In this document: in pieces, positions 1 to 6,134 of the stretch | Position numbering within the stretch: position 1 is the stretch's first letter | Layout: every line of letters begins with the position of its first letter | Assembly (NCBI GenBank): GCA_022600215.1 | Contig: JAHZKV010000020.1 | Coordinates: 1 to 7,271 of the forward strand | Reading direction: 5' to 3' | DNA: 7,271 nucleotides | DNA from: a bacterium | Lineage (GTDB): Bacteria; Chlamydiota; Chlamydiia; Chlamydiales; 2-12-FULL-49-11 | The notes under the pieces: generated by a model | Told to the model about the DNA's origin: nothing | The model's database searches: none | The model's input: the letters and a program-made list of their open reading frames with translations, nothing else | Program-made: the position numbers and the translations under genes

Positions 1-2
1 CA

Positions 3-215
3 GCAACAGAGTGTATGAAGCAAATTCGTGCTCAAGCAAGGAACATGACAGTAGTTAAATCAAAAGAATTTTTTGCAAGAGGTGTATCTTATGGGCCTGT
101 TGGAGTGGTAGCGGCAATTTTTTTAGTGATGATTCTTGCGGCAATAAGTTATGTAACACAAAAGCAAGAAATGACGAAAGAAGTTCAAGGCGATTTTAAA
201 GCATCAATAGACTAG
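3..215 (+). CDS. C-terminal part of an unrecognised single-pass membrane protein (5' end probably outside window)
   Basis: The reading frame is open from the left edge (codons from position 3 read A-T-E-C before the first ATG at 15) to a TAG at 213-215. The gene therefore probably starts upstream. If the ATG at 15 is the true start, the product has 66 residues, but only a weak purine stretch (AACAGAG) precedes it. Counting from that Met, residues about 25-48 form one hydrophobic membrane segment (GPVGVVAAIFLVMILAAISYV). It is preceded by a basic stretch rich in K and R, and followed by a short charged tail ending KASID. The positive-inside rule suggests the N-terminal side is cytoplasmic. I recognise no family. 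It could be the membrane-anchored tail of a larger protein or a small membrane protein. It converges on clpC and shares its terminator. Confidence 0.6.
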   Translation, partial: ATECMKQIRAQARNMTVVKSKEFFARGVSYGPVGVVAAIFLVMILAAISYVTQKQEMTKEVQGDFKASID

Positions 216-216
216 T

Positions 217-244
217 AAAAAAAGGGGGCATGCCCCCTTTTTTT
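217..244. terminator. Shared bidirectional intrinsic terminator
   Basis: A perfect 28-base palindrome: seven A, then GGGGGCATGCCCCC at 224-237, then at least seven T. The core folds as a 5-bp G:C stem with a CATG loop and has a U-run on either transcript. It lies immediately after the stop of the left-edge gene (TAG 213-215) and overlaps the first base of the clpC stop codon (TAA on minus, 244-246). It should end both converging transcripts. Confidence 0.93.
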
Positions 245-2754
245 TAATTTTTATCTGCTACTTTTGCAGGAGCAGCTTTCTTTTTCTTCTCTTTTTTGGG
301 AAGAATTTCAAGCGTATCTCCTTTTAAGGTTACTTCAAAGGTTCCAGATGCTTTTGGATTTTTCAAGATCATCTCAGAGAGTGGATCTTCTAGATGGAAT
401 TCTACGGCACGTCTAATTGGGCGCGCTCCCATCTCTGGGCGATACCCTTTTTCTGCTAAGAACTCTTTTACCTTTTGAGGAGCTTCAATTTTAATATTTT
501 TACGGGCAAGTCTTTCAGATAGTTTGCCAATTTCCATATCGATAATTTTTACTAGCTGATCTTTTTCGAAAGAGCGGAAGATCACTGTGCCATCGACCCT
601 GTTAAGGAATTCTGGTTTGAAGTGCTTTTCTAGCGCTTTTTGGATCTTTTCTTTCATAGCGGTAAAGCTAATTTTCTCCATATCTACTCCAAAGCCAACT
701 TCTGTAGTCTTACGGATCAAATCAGAGCCGAGGTTAGAGGTCATCACGATGATGGTATTTCTAAAGTCTACCTCTCTACCAAGGGAGTCGGTGAGCCTTC
801 CTTCTTCTAGAATCTGAAGGAGGATATTCATTACATCTGGGTGAGCCTTTTCTACTTCGTCAAAGAGAACTACAGAGTATGGACGTCTTCTTACTCGCTC
901 GGTCAGCTGACCGCCTTCATCATGTCCTACATATCCTGGAGGGGATCCTGTCATTCTTGAAACGGCAAATTTCTCCATGTACTCGGTCATGTCTACTTGG
1001 ATAAGAGCGTCTTCACCACCGAAGATCTCCACTGCTAAATTTCTCGCTAAAAGAGTCTTTCCTACCCCTGTTGGTCCAAGGAAAAGGAAGGACCCAATTG
1101 GTCTTTTAGGATCTTTAATATCTGCTCGTGAGCGACGAAGCGCTTTACAGACGGTGTCTAAAGCATCATCTTGCCCAACTACTTTCTTTTTTAAGACCTC
1201 TTGCATTTGTAAGATTTTCGCAGTCTCCTCCGCAGTAAGGCGAGAGACAGGGATACCTGTTTGCTTTGCAATGATAGAAGCAATATCGTCGGTATCTACA
1301 ATCACTTTTTGCTCTTCTTTGCTTTTTTCCCATGTATCTTTTACGCTATCGAGCTTTTCACGAAGTTGCTTTTCTTGATCGCGAAGTTTTGCAGCTTTTT
1401 CATACTCTTGGTTAGAAATAGACTCTTCTTTTGCAATTCTTAAGGACTCAATCTCTTTTGCATAATCGCCAAGCTCTGATGGTTGATGCATCACGCCAAT
1501 ACGTGCCTTTGCTCCTGCCTCATCCATTAAATCAATCGCTTTATCTGGCAAAAATCTCCCTGCAATATATCGATCAGAAAGAATAACAGCTTCTTTTATT
1601 GCTTCATCGGTATAAATACACTTATGGTGCTCTTCATATTTCTTTTTTAGACCACCCAAGATTTGGATCGCTTCCTCATTGCTTGGCGGTGCTACTAAGA
1701 TCTTTTGGAAACGACGCTCAAGGGCGGCATCTTTTTCAATATGCTTGCGGTACTCATCAAGGGTAGTTGCTCCAATACATTGAATCTCTCCACGAGAAAG
1801 GGCTGGTTTTAAGATATTAGAGGCATCAATAGCTCCTTCTGCTGCACCTGCTCCTACAATAGTGTGGATCTCATCAATAAAAAGTAGGATATTTCCAAGC
1901 TTTTTCACCTCATCCATCACTGCTTTGATACGCTCTTCAAATTGCCCACGGTATTTTGTTCCGGCAATCATTAAGGTTAAATCTAAAGAGATTAGACGCA
2001 TTTTTGCTAAATTTTCTGGTACATCGCTGTTGACAATTGCATGGGCAAGCCCTTCTACAATCGCTGTTTTACCAACTCCTGCTTCTCCAATGAGTACGGG
2101 GTTGTTTTTTCTTCGGCGACAAAGGATTAATAAGAGACGCTCTACTTCTTTGGATCGTCCAATCACTGGATCGAGTTTCCCTTCACGGCATTGCTCGGTT
2201 AGATCATGTCCATATGCTTTAAGGGCGTGCATTTTTTCATTGCCTTGTGAGCCACTTTCTGATCTTTTTTGATTTGCATTATCTCTCCCTAAAGATACAG
2301 GGGGAACTTGTAGATTAAAAGTTTCCAGCTCTTTGAGGATCTCCTTACGAACTTCTTTGAGGTTTACCCCAAGATTTTCTAAAATTTGTGCTGCTACACC
2401 ATCTTGTAGGCGAATAAGCGCTAAAAGAAGATGCTCGGTTCCTACATAGTTGTGGTTGAGGGCAAGCGCTTCTTCATTTGCAAGCTCAAAACATTTTTTA
2501 CATTTTCCAGAAAGAGCAGGATCTCCATAAACTTGGATCTCAGGCCCATATCCTACTACTAACTCTACTTCAGCAAGTAAGGTGTCATAGTCAAGATTTA
2601 ACTTGCGCAAAACGTGGACTGCAATTCCCTGGCCTAGCTTCATCAGACCTAAGGCCAAGTGTTCCGTCCCTAAATAGGAGTGATTTAACTTCAAAGCTTC
2701 TCGCTTTGCAAGCTTTACCACTTGTTTCGAACGACTTGTAAACCTATCAAACAT
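244..2754 (-). CDS. clpC: ClpC, AAA+ unfoldase of the ClpCP protease (chlamydial type)
   Basis: An 836-residue Hsp100 ATPase that unfolds substrates and feeds them to the ClpP peptidase in the cytoplasm. Residues 1-145 form the double Clp-N repeat (LGTEHLALGL near 28, VGTEHLLLAL near 104), followed by a polar linker at 151-175. Domain D1 has Walker A GEAGVGKT 223-230, Walker B LLFIDE 290-295, pore tyrosine 268 (KYRG) and arginine-finger ALERRF 344-349. The middle domain carries a UVR-like motif (EYEKAAKLRDQEKQLREKL, 450-468), typical of ClpC rather than ClpB. D2 has Walker A GPTGVGKT 560-567, Walker B VLFDE 629-633, pore GYVG 607-610 and sensor-2 GARP 776-779. The ClpP-docking tripeptide VGF is at 686-688, so partnership with ClpP is expected. 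All key residues are intact. The tail (819-836) is strongly lysine-rich. The ATG start is supported by GAGGAAG five bases upstream. Confidence 0.98.
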   Translation of the reverse strand: MFDRFTSRSKQVVKLAKREALKLNHSYLGTEHLALGLMKLGQGIAVHVLRKLNLDYDTLLAEVELVVGYGPEIQVYGDPALSGKCKKCFELANEEALALNHNYVGTEHLLLALIRLQDGVAAQILENLGVNLKEVRKEILKELETFNLQVPPVSLGRDNANQKRSESGSQGNEKMHALKAYGHDLTEQCREGKLDPVIGRSKEVERLLLILCRRRKNNPVLIGEAGVGKTAIVEGLAHAIVNSDVPENLAKMRLISLDLTLMIAGTKYRGQFEERIKAVMDEVKKLGNILLFIDEIHTIVGAGAAEGAIDASNILKPALSRGEIQCIGATTLDEYRKHIEKDAALERRFQKILVAPPSNEEAIQILGGLKKKYEEHHKCIYTDEAIKEAVILSDRYIAGRFLPDKAIDLMDEAGAKARIGVMHQPSELGDYAKEIESLRIAKEESISNQEYEKAAKLRDQEKQLREKLDSVKDTWEKSKEEQKVIVDTDDIASIIAKQTGIPVSRLTAEETAKILQMQEVLKKKVVGQDDALDTVCKALRRSRADIKDPKRPIGSFLFLGPTGVGKTLLARNLAVEIFGGEDALIQVDMTEYMEKFAVSRMTGSPPGYVGHDEGGQLTERVRRRPYSVVLFDEVEKAHPDVMNILLQILEEGRLTDSLGREVDFRNTIIVMTSNLGSDLIRKTTEVGFGVDMEKISFTAMKEKIQKALEKHFKPEFLNRVDGTVIFRSFEKDQLVKIIDMEIGKLSERLARKNIKIEAPQKVKEFLAEKGYRPEMGARPIRRAVEFHLEDPLSEMILKNPKASGTFEVTLKGDTLEILPKKEKKKKAAPAKVADKN

Positions 2755-2759
2755 AAGAA

Positions 2760-2766
2760 CTTCCTC
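2760..2766 (-). promoter_or_regulatory. Ribosome binding site of clpC
   Basis: Minus-strand GAGGAAG lies five bases before the ATG at 2754, a strong Shine-Dalgarno match that fixes the clpC start at MFDRF. Confidence 0.85.
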
Positions 2767-2795
2767 ATTAAATATTTTCTTAGCGCCACAACCCT

Positions 2796-2824
2796 ATGAT
2801 AGCAGCTTTTTCTTTTCTTGTAAA
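2796..2824 (-). promoter_or_regulatory. Probable sigma70-type promoter of clpC
   Basis: On the minus strand, -35 TTTACA (2819-2824) and -10 TATCAT (2796-2801) are separated by exactly 17 bases. Each matches the consensus at five of six positions. The predicted start is near 2789, giving a leader of about 35 bases that contains the GAGGAAG ribosome binding site. No CIRCE element and no CtsR-type heptad repeat is visible here. The -35 box lies inside the left arm of the inverted repeat at 2816-2847. Confidence 0.65.
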
Positions 2825-2847
2825 TTATCGTCGATCTTTCTACAAGA
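2816..2847. repeat. Nested inverted repeat in the clpC/lplA divergent region (possible operator)
   Basis: The arms TCTTGTA (2816-2822) and TACAAGA (2841-2847) are a perfect 7-bp inverted repeat with an 18-bp spacer. A second dyad, ATCG-T-CGAT (2827-2835), sits almost exactly at its centre. The left arm overlaps the clpC -35 box. On the plus strand the same arms form a weak promoter-like pair (TTGTAA, 17 bases, TACAAG) pointing toward the lipoate ligase gene. The symmetry is seen directly; a role as operator or divergent promoter is inference. Confidence 0.4.
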
Positions 2848-2850
2848 GGT

Positions 2851-2883
2851 TTTTCCTATTTCTTCTATTTATTTATAGGAAAA
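2851..2883 (+). promoter_or_regulatory. Stem-loop upstream of the lipoate ligase gene
   Basis: TTTTCCTAT (2851-2859) and ATAGGAAAA (2875-2883) are perfect 9-bp complements around a 15-base pyrimidine/A-rich loop. The right arm runs into the only Shine-Dalgarno-like sequence (AAGGAG 2882-2887), so a folded leader could partly hide it. The stem is A/T-rich and lacks a following U-run, so it is not an intrinsic terminator. A regulatory role is inferred only from position. Confidence 0.35.
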
Positions 2884-2901
2884 GGAGCTAAACTTTGTTT
2901 T

Positions 2902-3597
2902 ATGTGGAAGATAGAAAATAGTGGAAAAGGTGGAGCTTCTTTTTTAATGAAGAAGGATCAAAAGATGCTTCTTTCCTTAAAAGAGGGGGATGATCCCATT
3001 CTTCATTTTTATGAATTTGCAAAACCAAGCTTCACCCATGGAGTCTTTGTCGATCCTGCTAAAGTGATGGGGGCTGGACATAAGATGTTTGATTTTGCAA
3101 GAAGACCTACTGGCGGTGGCGTTTTGTTTCATGTGTGGGACTTTGCTTTTTCTGTTTTTGTTCCGAAAAAGCATGCGGGCTACTTTGAGGATGTGATGGA
3201 ATGCTATAAGTTTGTGAATGAGAGGGTGATAGAAGCCCTTCAGCAAGTGGTAGGGGATCGATCTTTCTCTTTACTTCCCGAAGAACCCGTCCCTTTGGAC
3301 GATGTATGCAAACACTTTTGCTTTGCAAAGCCTACTCGCTACGACATTATGCTGGATGATAAAAAACTAGCAGGAGCTGCACAGCGGCGAAAAGGAGGGG
3401 GGTATTTGCACCAAGGGAGTATTATGCTCACCATGCCAGATTTTGAGCAGCTTGCTCCTTTGTTTGAGGGGACTAAAGTGGTGGAGTCTATGCAATTGTA
3501 TACAGGACCGCTTTTTCAAGATGAGAACGCATTAATAGCTGTTAAAAAAGAGCTAGCACATAAGATGAGCGAAGTTTTTAATGGTTCTTCCATGTAG
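2902..3597 (+). CDS. lplA: Lipoate-protein ligase A / octanoyltransferase (LplA/LipM) family protein
   Basis: A 231-residue member of the BPL/LplA/LipB superfamily, which attaches lipoate or octanoate to E2 subunits of 2-oxoacid dehydrogenases or to GcvH in the cytoplasm. Landmarks in order: an N-terminal WKIENSGKG stretch; LHFYEF 34-39; the hallmark RRPTGGGVLFH (67-77) that forms the acyl-adenylate pocket; CF at 140-141; KKLAGAAQRR (154-163), with K155 the likely acyl-AMP-contacting lysine; and HQG at 170-172. The single domain lacks the roughly 90-residue accessory domain of E. coli LplA. Cys140 sits where LipM-type octanoyltransferases have their catalytic cysteine as I recall it, so transferase activity cannot be excluded. 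The ATG has an unusually distant AAGGAG (14 bases), yet family N-termini fit this start better than Met16. The gene is divergent from clpC, an order I recall from Chlamydia. Confidence 0.88.
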   Translation: MWKIENSGKGGASFLMKKDQKMLLSLKEGDDPILHFYEFAKPSFTHGVFVDPAKVMGAGHKMFDFARRPTGGGVLFHVWDFAFSVFVPKKHAGYFEDVMECYKFVNERVIEALQQVVGDRSFSLLPEEPVPLDDVCKHFCFAKPTRYDIMLDDKKLAGAAQRRKGGGYLHQGSIMLTMPDFEQLAPLFEGTKVVESMQLYTGPLFQDENALIAVKKELAHKMSEVFNGSSM

Positions 3598-3617
3598 GAT
3601 TTATAATTTATTAATTC

Positions 3618-3647
3618 TTGAGTTTTATTGAGAAAATTTTTTACAAT
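3618..3647 (+). promoter_or_regulatory. Possible promoter of the Bro-N/DinD-like gene
   Basis: TTGAGT (3618-3623) and TACAAT (3642-3647) are spaced by 18 bases in the short gap after the lipoate ligase stop. The predicted start near 3654 gives a leader of about 20 bases before the ATG at 3674. Because the gap is very AT-rich, a chance match is quite possible. Confidence 0.4.
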
Positions 3648-3673
3648 ATCTCTTAAACATATTGGGTTTACTT

Positions 3674-4546
3674 ATGGATAAAGAAAAGCAAGAATTGATA
3701 AAAATTGCAGTTTTTAATGGGAAAAGAATTAGAAAAATTCTTTATAAAGATGAGTGGTATTTTTCTATAATAGATGTGGTTAGTGTTTTAACAAACACGT
3801 CAAGCCCAAGAAGATATTGGTCAGATTTAAAAAGAAAGCTAAGTAAGCAAGAGGGATTTGTTGAGTTGTACGAAAAAGTCGTACAACTGAAATTAGAATC
3901 GTCTGATGGAAAGAAGTATCTAACAGATGTATGTAGTACTGAGACAATGTTTCGGGTCATACAGTCAATTGCCTCCCCTAAGGTTGAACCTTTAAAAAGA
4001 TGGTTAGCAAAAGTAGGTTTTGAAAGAATTCAGGAGATTGAAGATCCTGAGATTGCATCTAAAAGAATGCGCTCTCTTTATAAAGATAAGGGATATCCAG
4101 ATGACTGGATTGATAAAAGGCTGCAAAGCATTACTGTAAGGGAAAAGCTTACCAATGAATGGCAAAATAGAGGGGTTAGGGAACAAAAAGAATATGCAAT
4201 TTTAACAGCAGAAATATCTCAGGCTACTTTTGGGGTAAAACCTTTTGAGCATAAGAAGATAAAAAATTTAAAAAATGAAAATTTAAGAGATCATATGACT
4301 GATCTTGAATTAATTTTTAATATGTTAGGGGAAGCTTCAACAAATGAAATAGCTATACAGAGAGATGCAAGAGGTTTTATTGAAAATAAGGAAGCTGCAA
4401 AAGACGGTGGAAAGATTGCTGGCAAGGCAAGGGTGCATTTAGAGAAAGAAAGCGAGAAATCTGTCGTTAGTAGTTCAAATTATAAGCATTTATCAAAAAA
4501 AGTTCAGAAAAATAAAGACATTCTATTAGTGGATGATAGAGATTGA
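3674..4546 (+). CDS. Bro-N domain / DinD-like (phage antirepressor-related) protein
   Basis: A 290-residue protein counted from the ATG at 3674; a TTG at 3662 would add four residues, and neither has a convincing ribosome binding site. Residues about 9-110 resemble the Bro-N domain of phage antirepressors and viral BRO proteins (VFNGKRIRKI, EWYFSIIDVVSVLT, SPRRYWSDLKRKL, TMFRVIQSI), a predicted DNA-binding module. Residues about 170-272 match the layout of the C-terminal part of E. coli DinD: a TFGV segment, then KNENLRDHMTDLELIFNML, then NEIAIQRDARGFIENKEAAKDGGKIAGKAR. DinD is SOS-induced and reported to inhibit RecA filaments; whether this homologue does so is unknown. Base use is much more AT-rich than its neighbours (hand count: 16 G+C in 3661-3720, versus 27 in 841-900 of clpC). 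That suggests transfer from a phage or another amoeba-associated element. No integrase or other phage gene flanks it. The gene is intact and ends nine bases from the proS stop. Confidence 0.82.
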   Translation: MDKEKQELIKIAVFNGKRIRKILYKDEWYFSIIDVVSVLTNTSSPRRYWSDLKRKLSKQEGFVELYEKVVQLKLESSDGKKYLTDVCSTETMFRVIQSIASPKVEPLKRWLAKVGFERIQEIEDPEIASKRMRSLYKDKGYPDDWIDKRLQSITVREKLTNEWQNRGVREQKEYAILTAEISQATFGVKPFEHKKIKNLKNENLRDHMTDLELIFNMLGEASTNEIAIQRDARGFIENKEAAKDGGKIAGKARVHLEKESEKSVVSSSNYKHLSKKVQKNKDILLVDDRD

Positions 4547-4555
4547 TGAAATTTC

Positions 4556-6061
4556 TTAGTAGGACTTAGCAAAAATTGCTTCTACAGGAGCTTTTTTTCC
4601 TTCAAAAATACAGTCGTCCACATTTTCTGGTTGCTTATTTGGAATGCAACGAATGGTTACGCCATACTCTTTTTGGATTTTGTCTTCCATCTCTTTGCTT
4701 CCGCCATATCCAGCTTTGATAAACTTTCCAGGAAAATCTTCTCCCTTCACTGCTTTGGCAAAATCTTCTAAGCTATTCACTGCGATGGTGTTTTCTTCTC
4801 GGTGAAGCGCTGCTTTTCGGAACAATTCGCCATGAATATCATCTAGTAGGTCGGAAATTTTTTCTTCTATTTCGGAGAGAGAAAGAAATTCTTTGTCTTG
4901 TTTTTCTTTTGTGCGTTTAGAAACTGGCATTTTCCCTGATTCTATATCTCTTGCTCCAATCTCAATGCGTAGCGGATATCCTTTCTTGATAGCATCCCAT
5001 GCCTTTTCTCCTGCACGACGATCATCATCAAGAATGTCAACGCCAATAGCTTCTCCATGGTATGTTTTGCTGCGAAGGGTCTTTGCAATCTTATTACAAT
5101 AATCGAGCACTTCCGCATTTTTTTCTGCATTGGTGAGTACCGGGATGATCGCAACATGTTTTGCTGCAATTCTTGGAGGAATGATCATTCCATTGTCATC
5201 TCCGTGGGTCATAATAAGGGCTCCAATCATACGAGTGGTTACTCCCCATGAAGTAGTGTAAGCAAACTCTTCTTTTCCTTCTTTATTGAGGAATTTAATT
5301 CCTCCAGCTTTGGCAAAGTTTTGTCCCATGTAATGAGAGGTACCGAGCTGTAAAGCCTTTCCATCTTGCATCATCCCCTCAAAGGTATAGGTATTTTCTG
5401 CTCCAGGAAAGCGTTCGTTTTCTGATTTTTCCCCTTTGATTACAGGAATAGCAAGGTAGTTTTCTGCAAAATCTGCATAAAGCTCTTGGATTTCAAGAGC
5501 AAAATCTCGAGCTTCTTTTGCTGTAGCATGAACGGTGTGACCTTCTTGCCATAAAATCTCTGCGGTACGCAAAAAGAGCCTTGGTCGCATCTCCCATCTT
5601 ACTACGTTGCACCATTGATTGATCTTGAGGGGCAAATCGCGGTACGATTGTACCCATTTAGCAAAGCTTTCTCCAATAATGGTCTCAGAGGTAGGTCGTA
5701 CAATTAGGGGTTCTTCAAGCTTTCCGGCGGGGATAAGCTTACCATTTTCATCTTGCTCTAGACGTGTGTGCGTGACTATAGCACATTCCTTGGCAAAGCC
5801 CTCTACGTGCTCTGCTTCTTTCTCTAAATATTCTAAAGGGATAAAGAGGGGGAAATAGGCATTTTCAACGCCTCGTTCTTTAAATTTGCTATCAAGTACC
5901 TTTTGCATACGCTCCCAAAGGGCATACCCTCGAGGCTTGACTACCATACATCCTCTTACTGCAGAATGCTCTGCAAGGTCTGCAAGTTTGATTACCTCTT
6001 GATACCAGAGGGGAAAATCTTCATTTCTTGGGATCTCTACCGCACATCTTTTCTTTTTCAT
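4556..6061 (-). CDS. proS: Prolyl-tRNA synthetase, archaeal/eukaryal-like type without editing insertion
   Basis: A 501-residue class II synthetase that charges tRNA-Pro with proline in the cytoplasm. The catalytic core has motif 1 around GCMVVKPRGYALWERMQ (37-53), motif 2 with RPTSETIIG (122-130) and WCNVVRWEMRPRLFLRTAEI (150-169), and motif 3 GVTTRMIGALIMTHGDD (273-289). The anticodon-binding domain follows (about 298-410). The C-terminal domain ends in AKSY, with the terminal tyrosine characteristic of this subtype. The E. coli-type editing insertion between motifs 2 and 3 is absent. The zinc-site cysteines usual in the C-terminal domain are mostly gone: YGGSKEME (452-459) replaces a C-x4-C type segment, and only C472 and C484 remain nearby. 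The ATG at 6061 has no Shine-Dalgarno sequence and the next Met is residue 39, so this start is required to keep the conserved N-terminus. The gene appears monocistronic. Confidence 0.97.
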   Translation of the reverse strand: MKKKRCAVEIPRNEDFPLWYQEVIKLADLAEHSAVRGCMVVKPRGYALWERMQKVLDSKFKERGVENAYFPLFIPLEYLEKEAEHVEGFAKECAIVTHTRLEQDENGKLIPAGKLEEPLIVRPTSETIIGESFAKWVQSYRDLPLKINQWCNVVRWEMRPRLFLRTAEILWQEGHTVHATAKEARDFALEIQELYADFAENYLAIPVIKGEKSENERFPGAENTYTFEGMMQDGKALQLGTSHYMGQNFAKAGGIKFLNKEGKEEFAYTTSWGVTTRMIGALIMTHGDDNGMIIPPRIAAKHVAIIPVLTNAEKNAEVLDYCNKIAKTLRSKTYHGEAIGVDILDDDRRAGEKAWDAIKKGYPLRIEIGARDIESGKMPVSKRTKEKQDKEFLSLSEIEEKISDLLDDIHGELFRKAALHREENTIAVNSLEDFAKAVKGEDFPGKFIKAGYGGSKEMEDKIQKEYGVTIRCIPNKQPENVDDCIFEGKKAPVEAIFAKSY

Positions 6062-6069
6062 AAGAAAAA

Positions 6070-6098
6070 ACTATAGCAGGAGGGGGCTAAAAAGTAAA
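6070..6098 (-). promoter_or_regulatory. Promoter of proS, placed for a near-leaderless transcript
   Basis: On the minus strand, -35 TTTACT (6093-6098) and -10 TATAGT (6070-6075) are separated by 17 bases. Transcription would begin near 6063, about two bases before the proS ATG. The promoter lies between the terminator of the upstream gene and the start codon, within about 45 bp. Confidence 0.65.
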
Positions 6099-6103
6099 CA
6101 CCT

Positions 6104-6129
6104 AAAAAAAGCGAGCCAGGAGGCTCGCT
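6104..6129 (-). terminator. Intrinsic terminator of the proline-rich hypothetical gene
   Basis: An 8-bp stem (6110-6117 paired with 6122-6129, GCGAGCC/GGCTCGC core) with a four-base loop, followed on the minus strand by a run of seven T (complement of 6104-6110). It begins six bases after the TAA of the 6135-6608 gene and insulates proS from upstream transcription. Confidence 0.92.
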
Positions 6130-6134
6130 ATTGC

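Noticed and set aside
977..1378. Plus-strand open frames inside clpC (also 296-478, 587-817, 1261-1443, 1862-2272, 2478-2741)
   Set aside because: They are antisense shadows of the fully conserved clpC coding sequence and show no recognisable domain.
2491..2502. CKKC (residues 85-88) in the ClpC N-domain as a zinc site
   Set aside because: It is a single CxxC with no second pair of ligands nearby, so metal binding cannot be supported.
2770..2850. CIRCE or CtsR operator upstream of clpC
   Set aside because: No TTAGCACTC/GAGTGCTAA pair and no GGTCAAA-type heptad repeat is present.
2977..3328. Minus-strand frames opposite the lipoate ligase gene
   Set aside because: The plus-strand frame carries the RRPTGGG and KKLAGAAQRR motifs; the opposite frames look like shadows.
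4547..4555. Terminator between the Bro-N/DinD-like gene and proS
   Set aside because: The gap is only nine bases and neither it nor the adjoining codons show a clear hairpin with a U-run.
4893..5858. Plus- and minus-strand open frames inside proS (4893-5102, 4942-5169, 5057-5251, 5619-5858)
   Set aside because: All overlap the intact synthetase frame and have low-complexity or meaningless translations.
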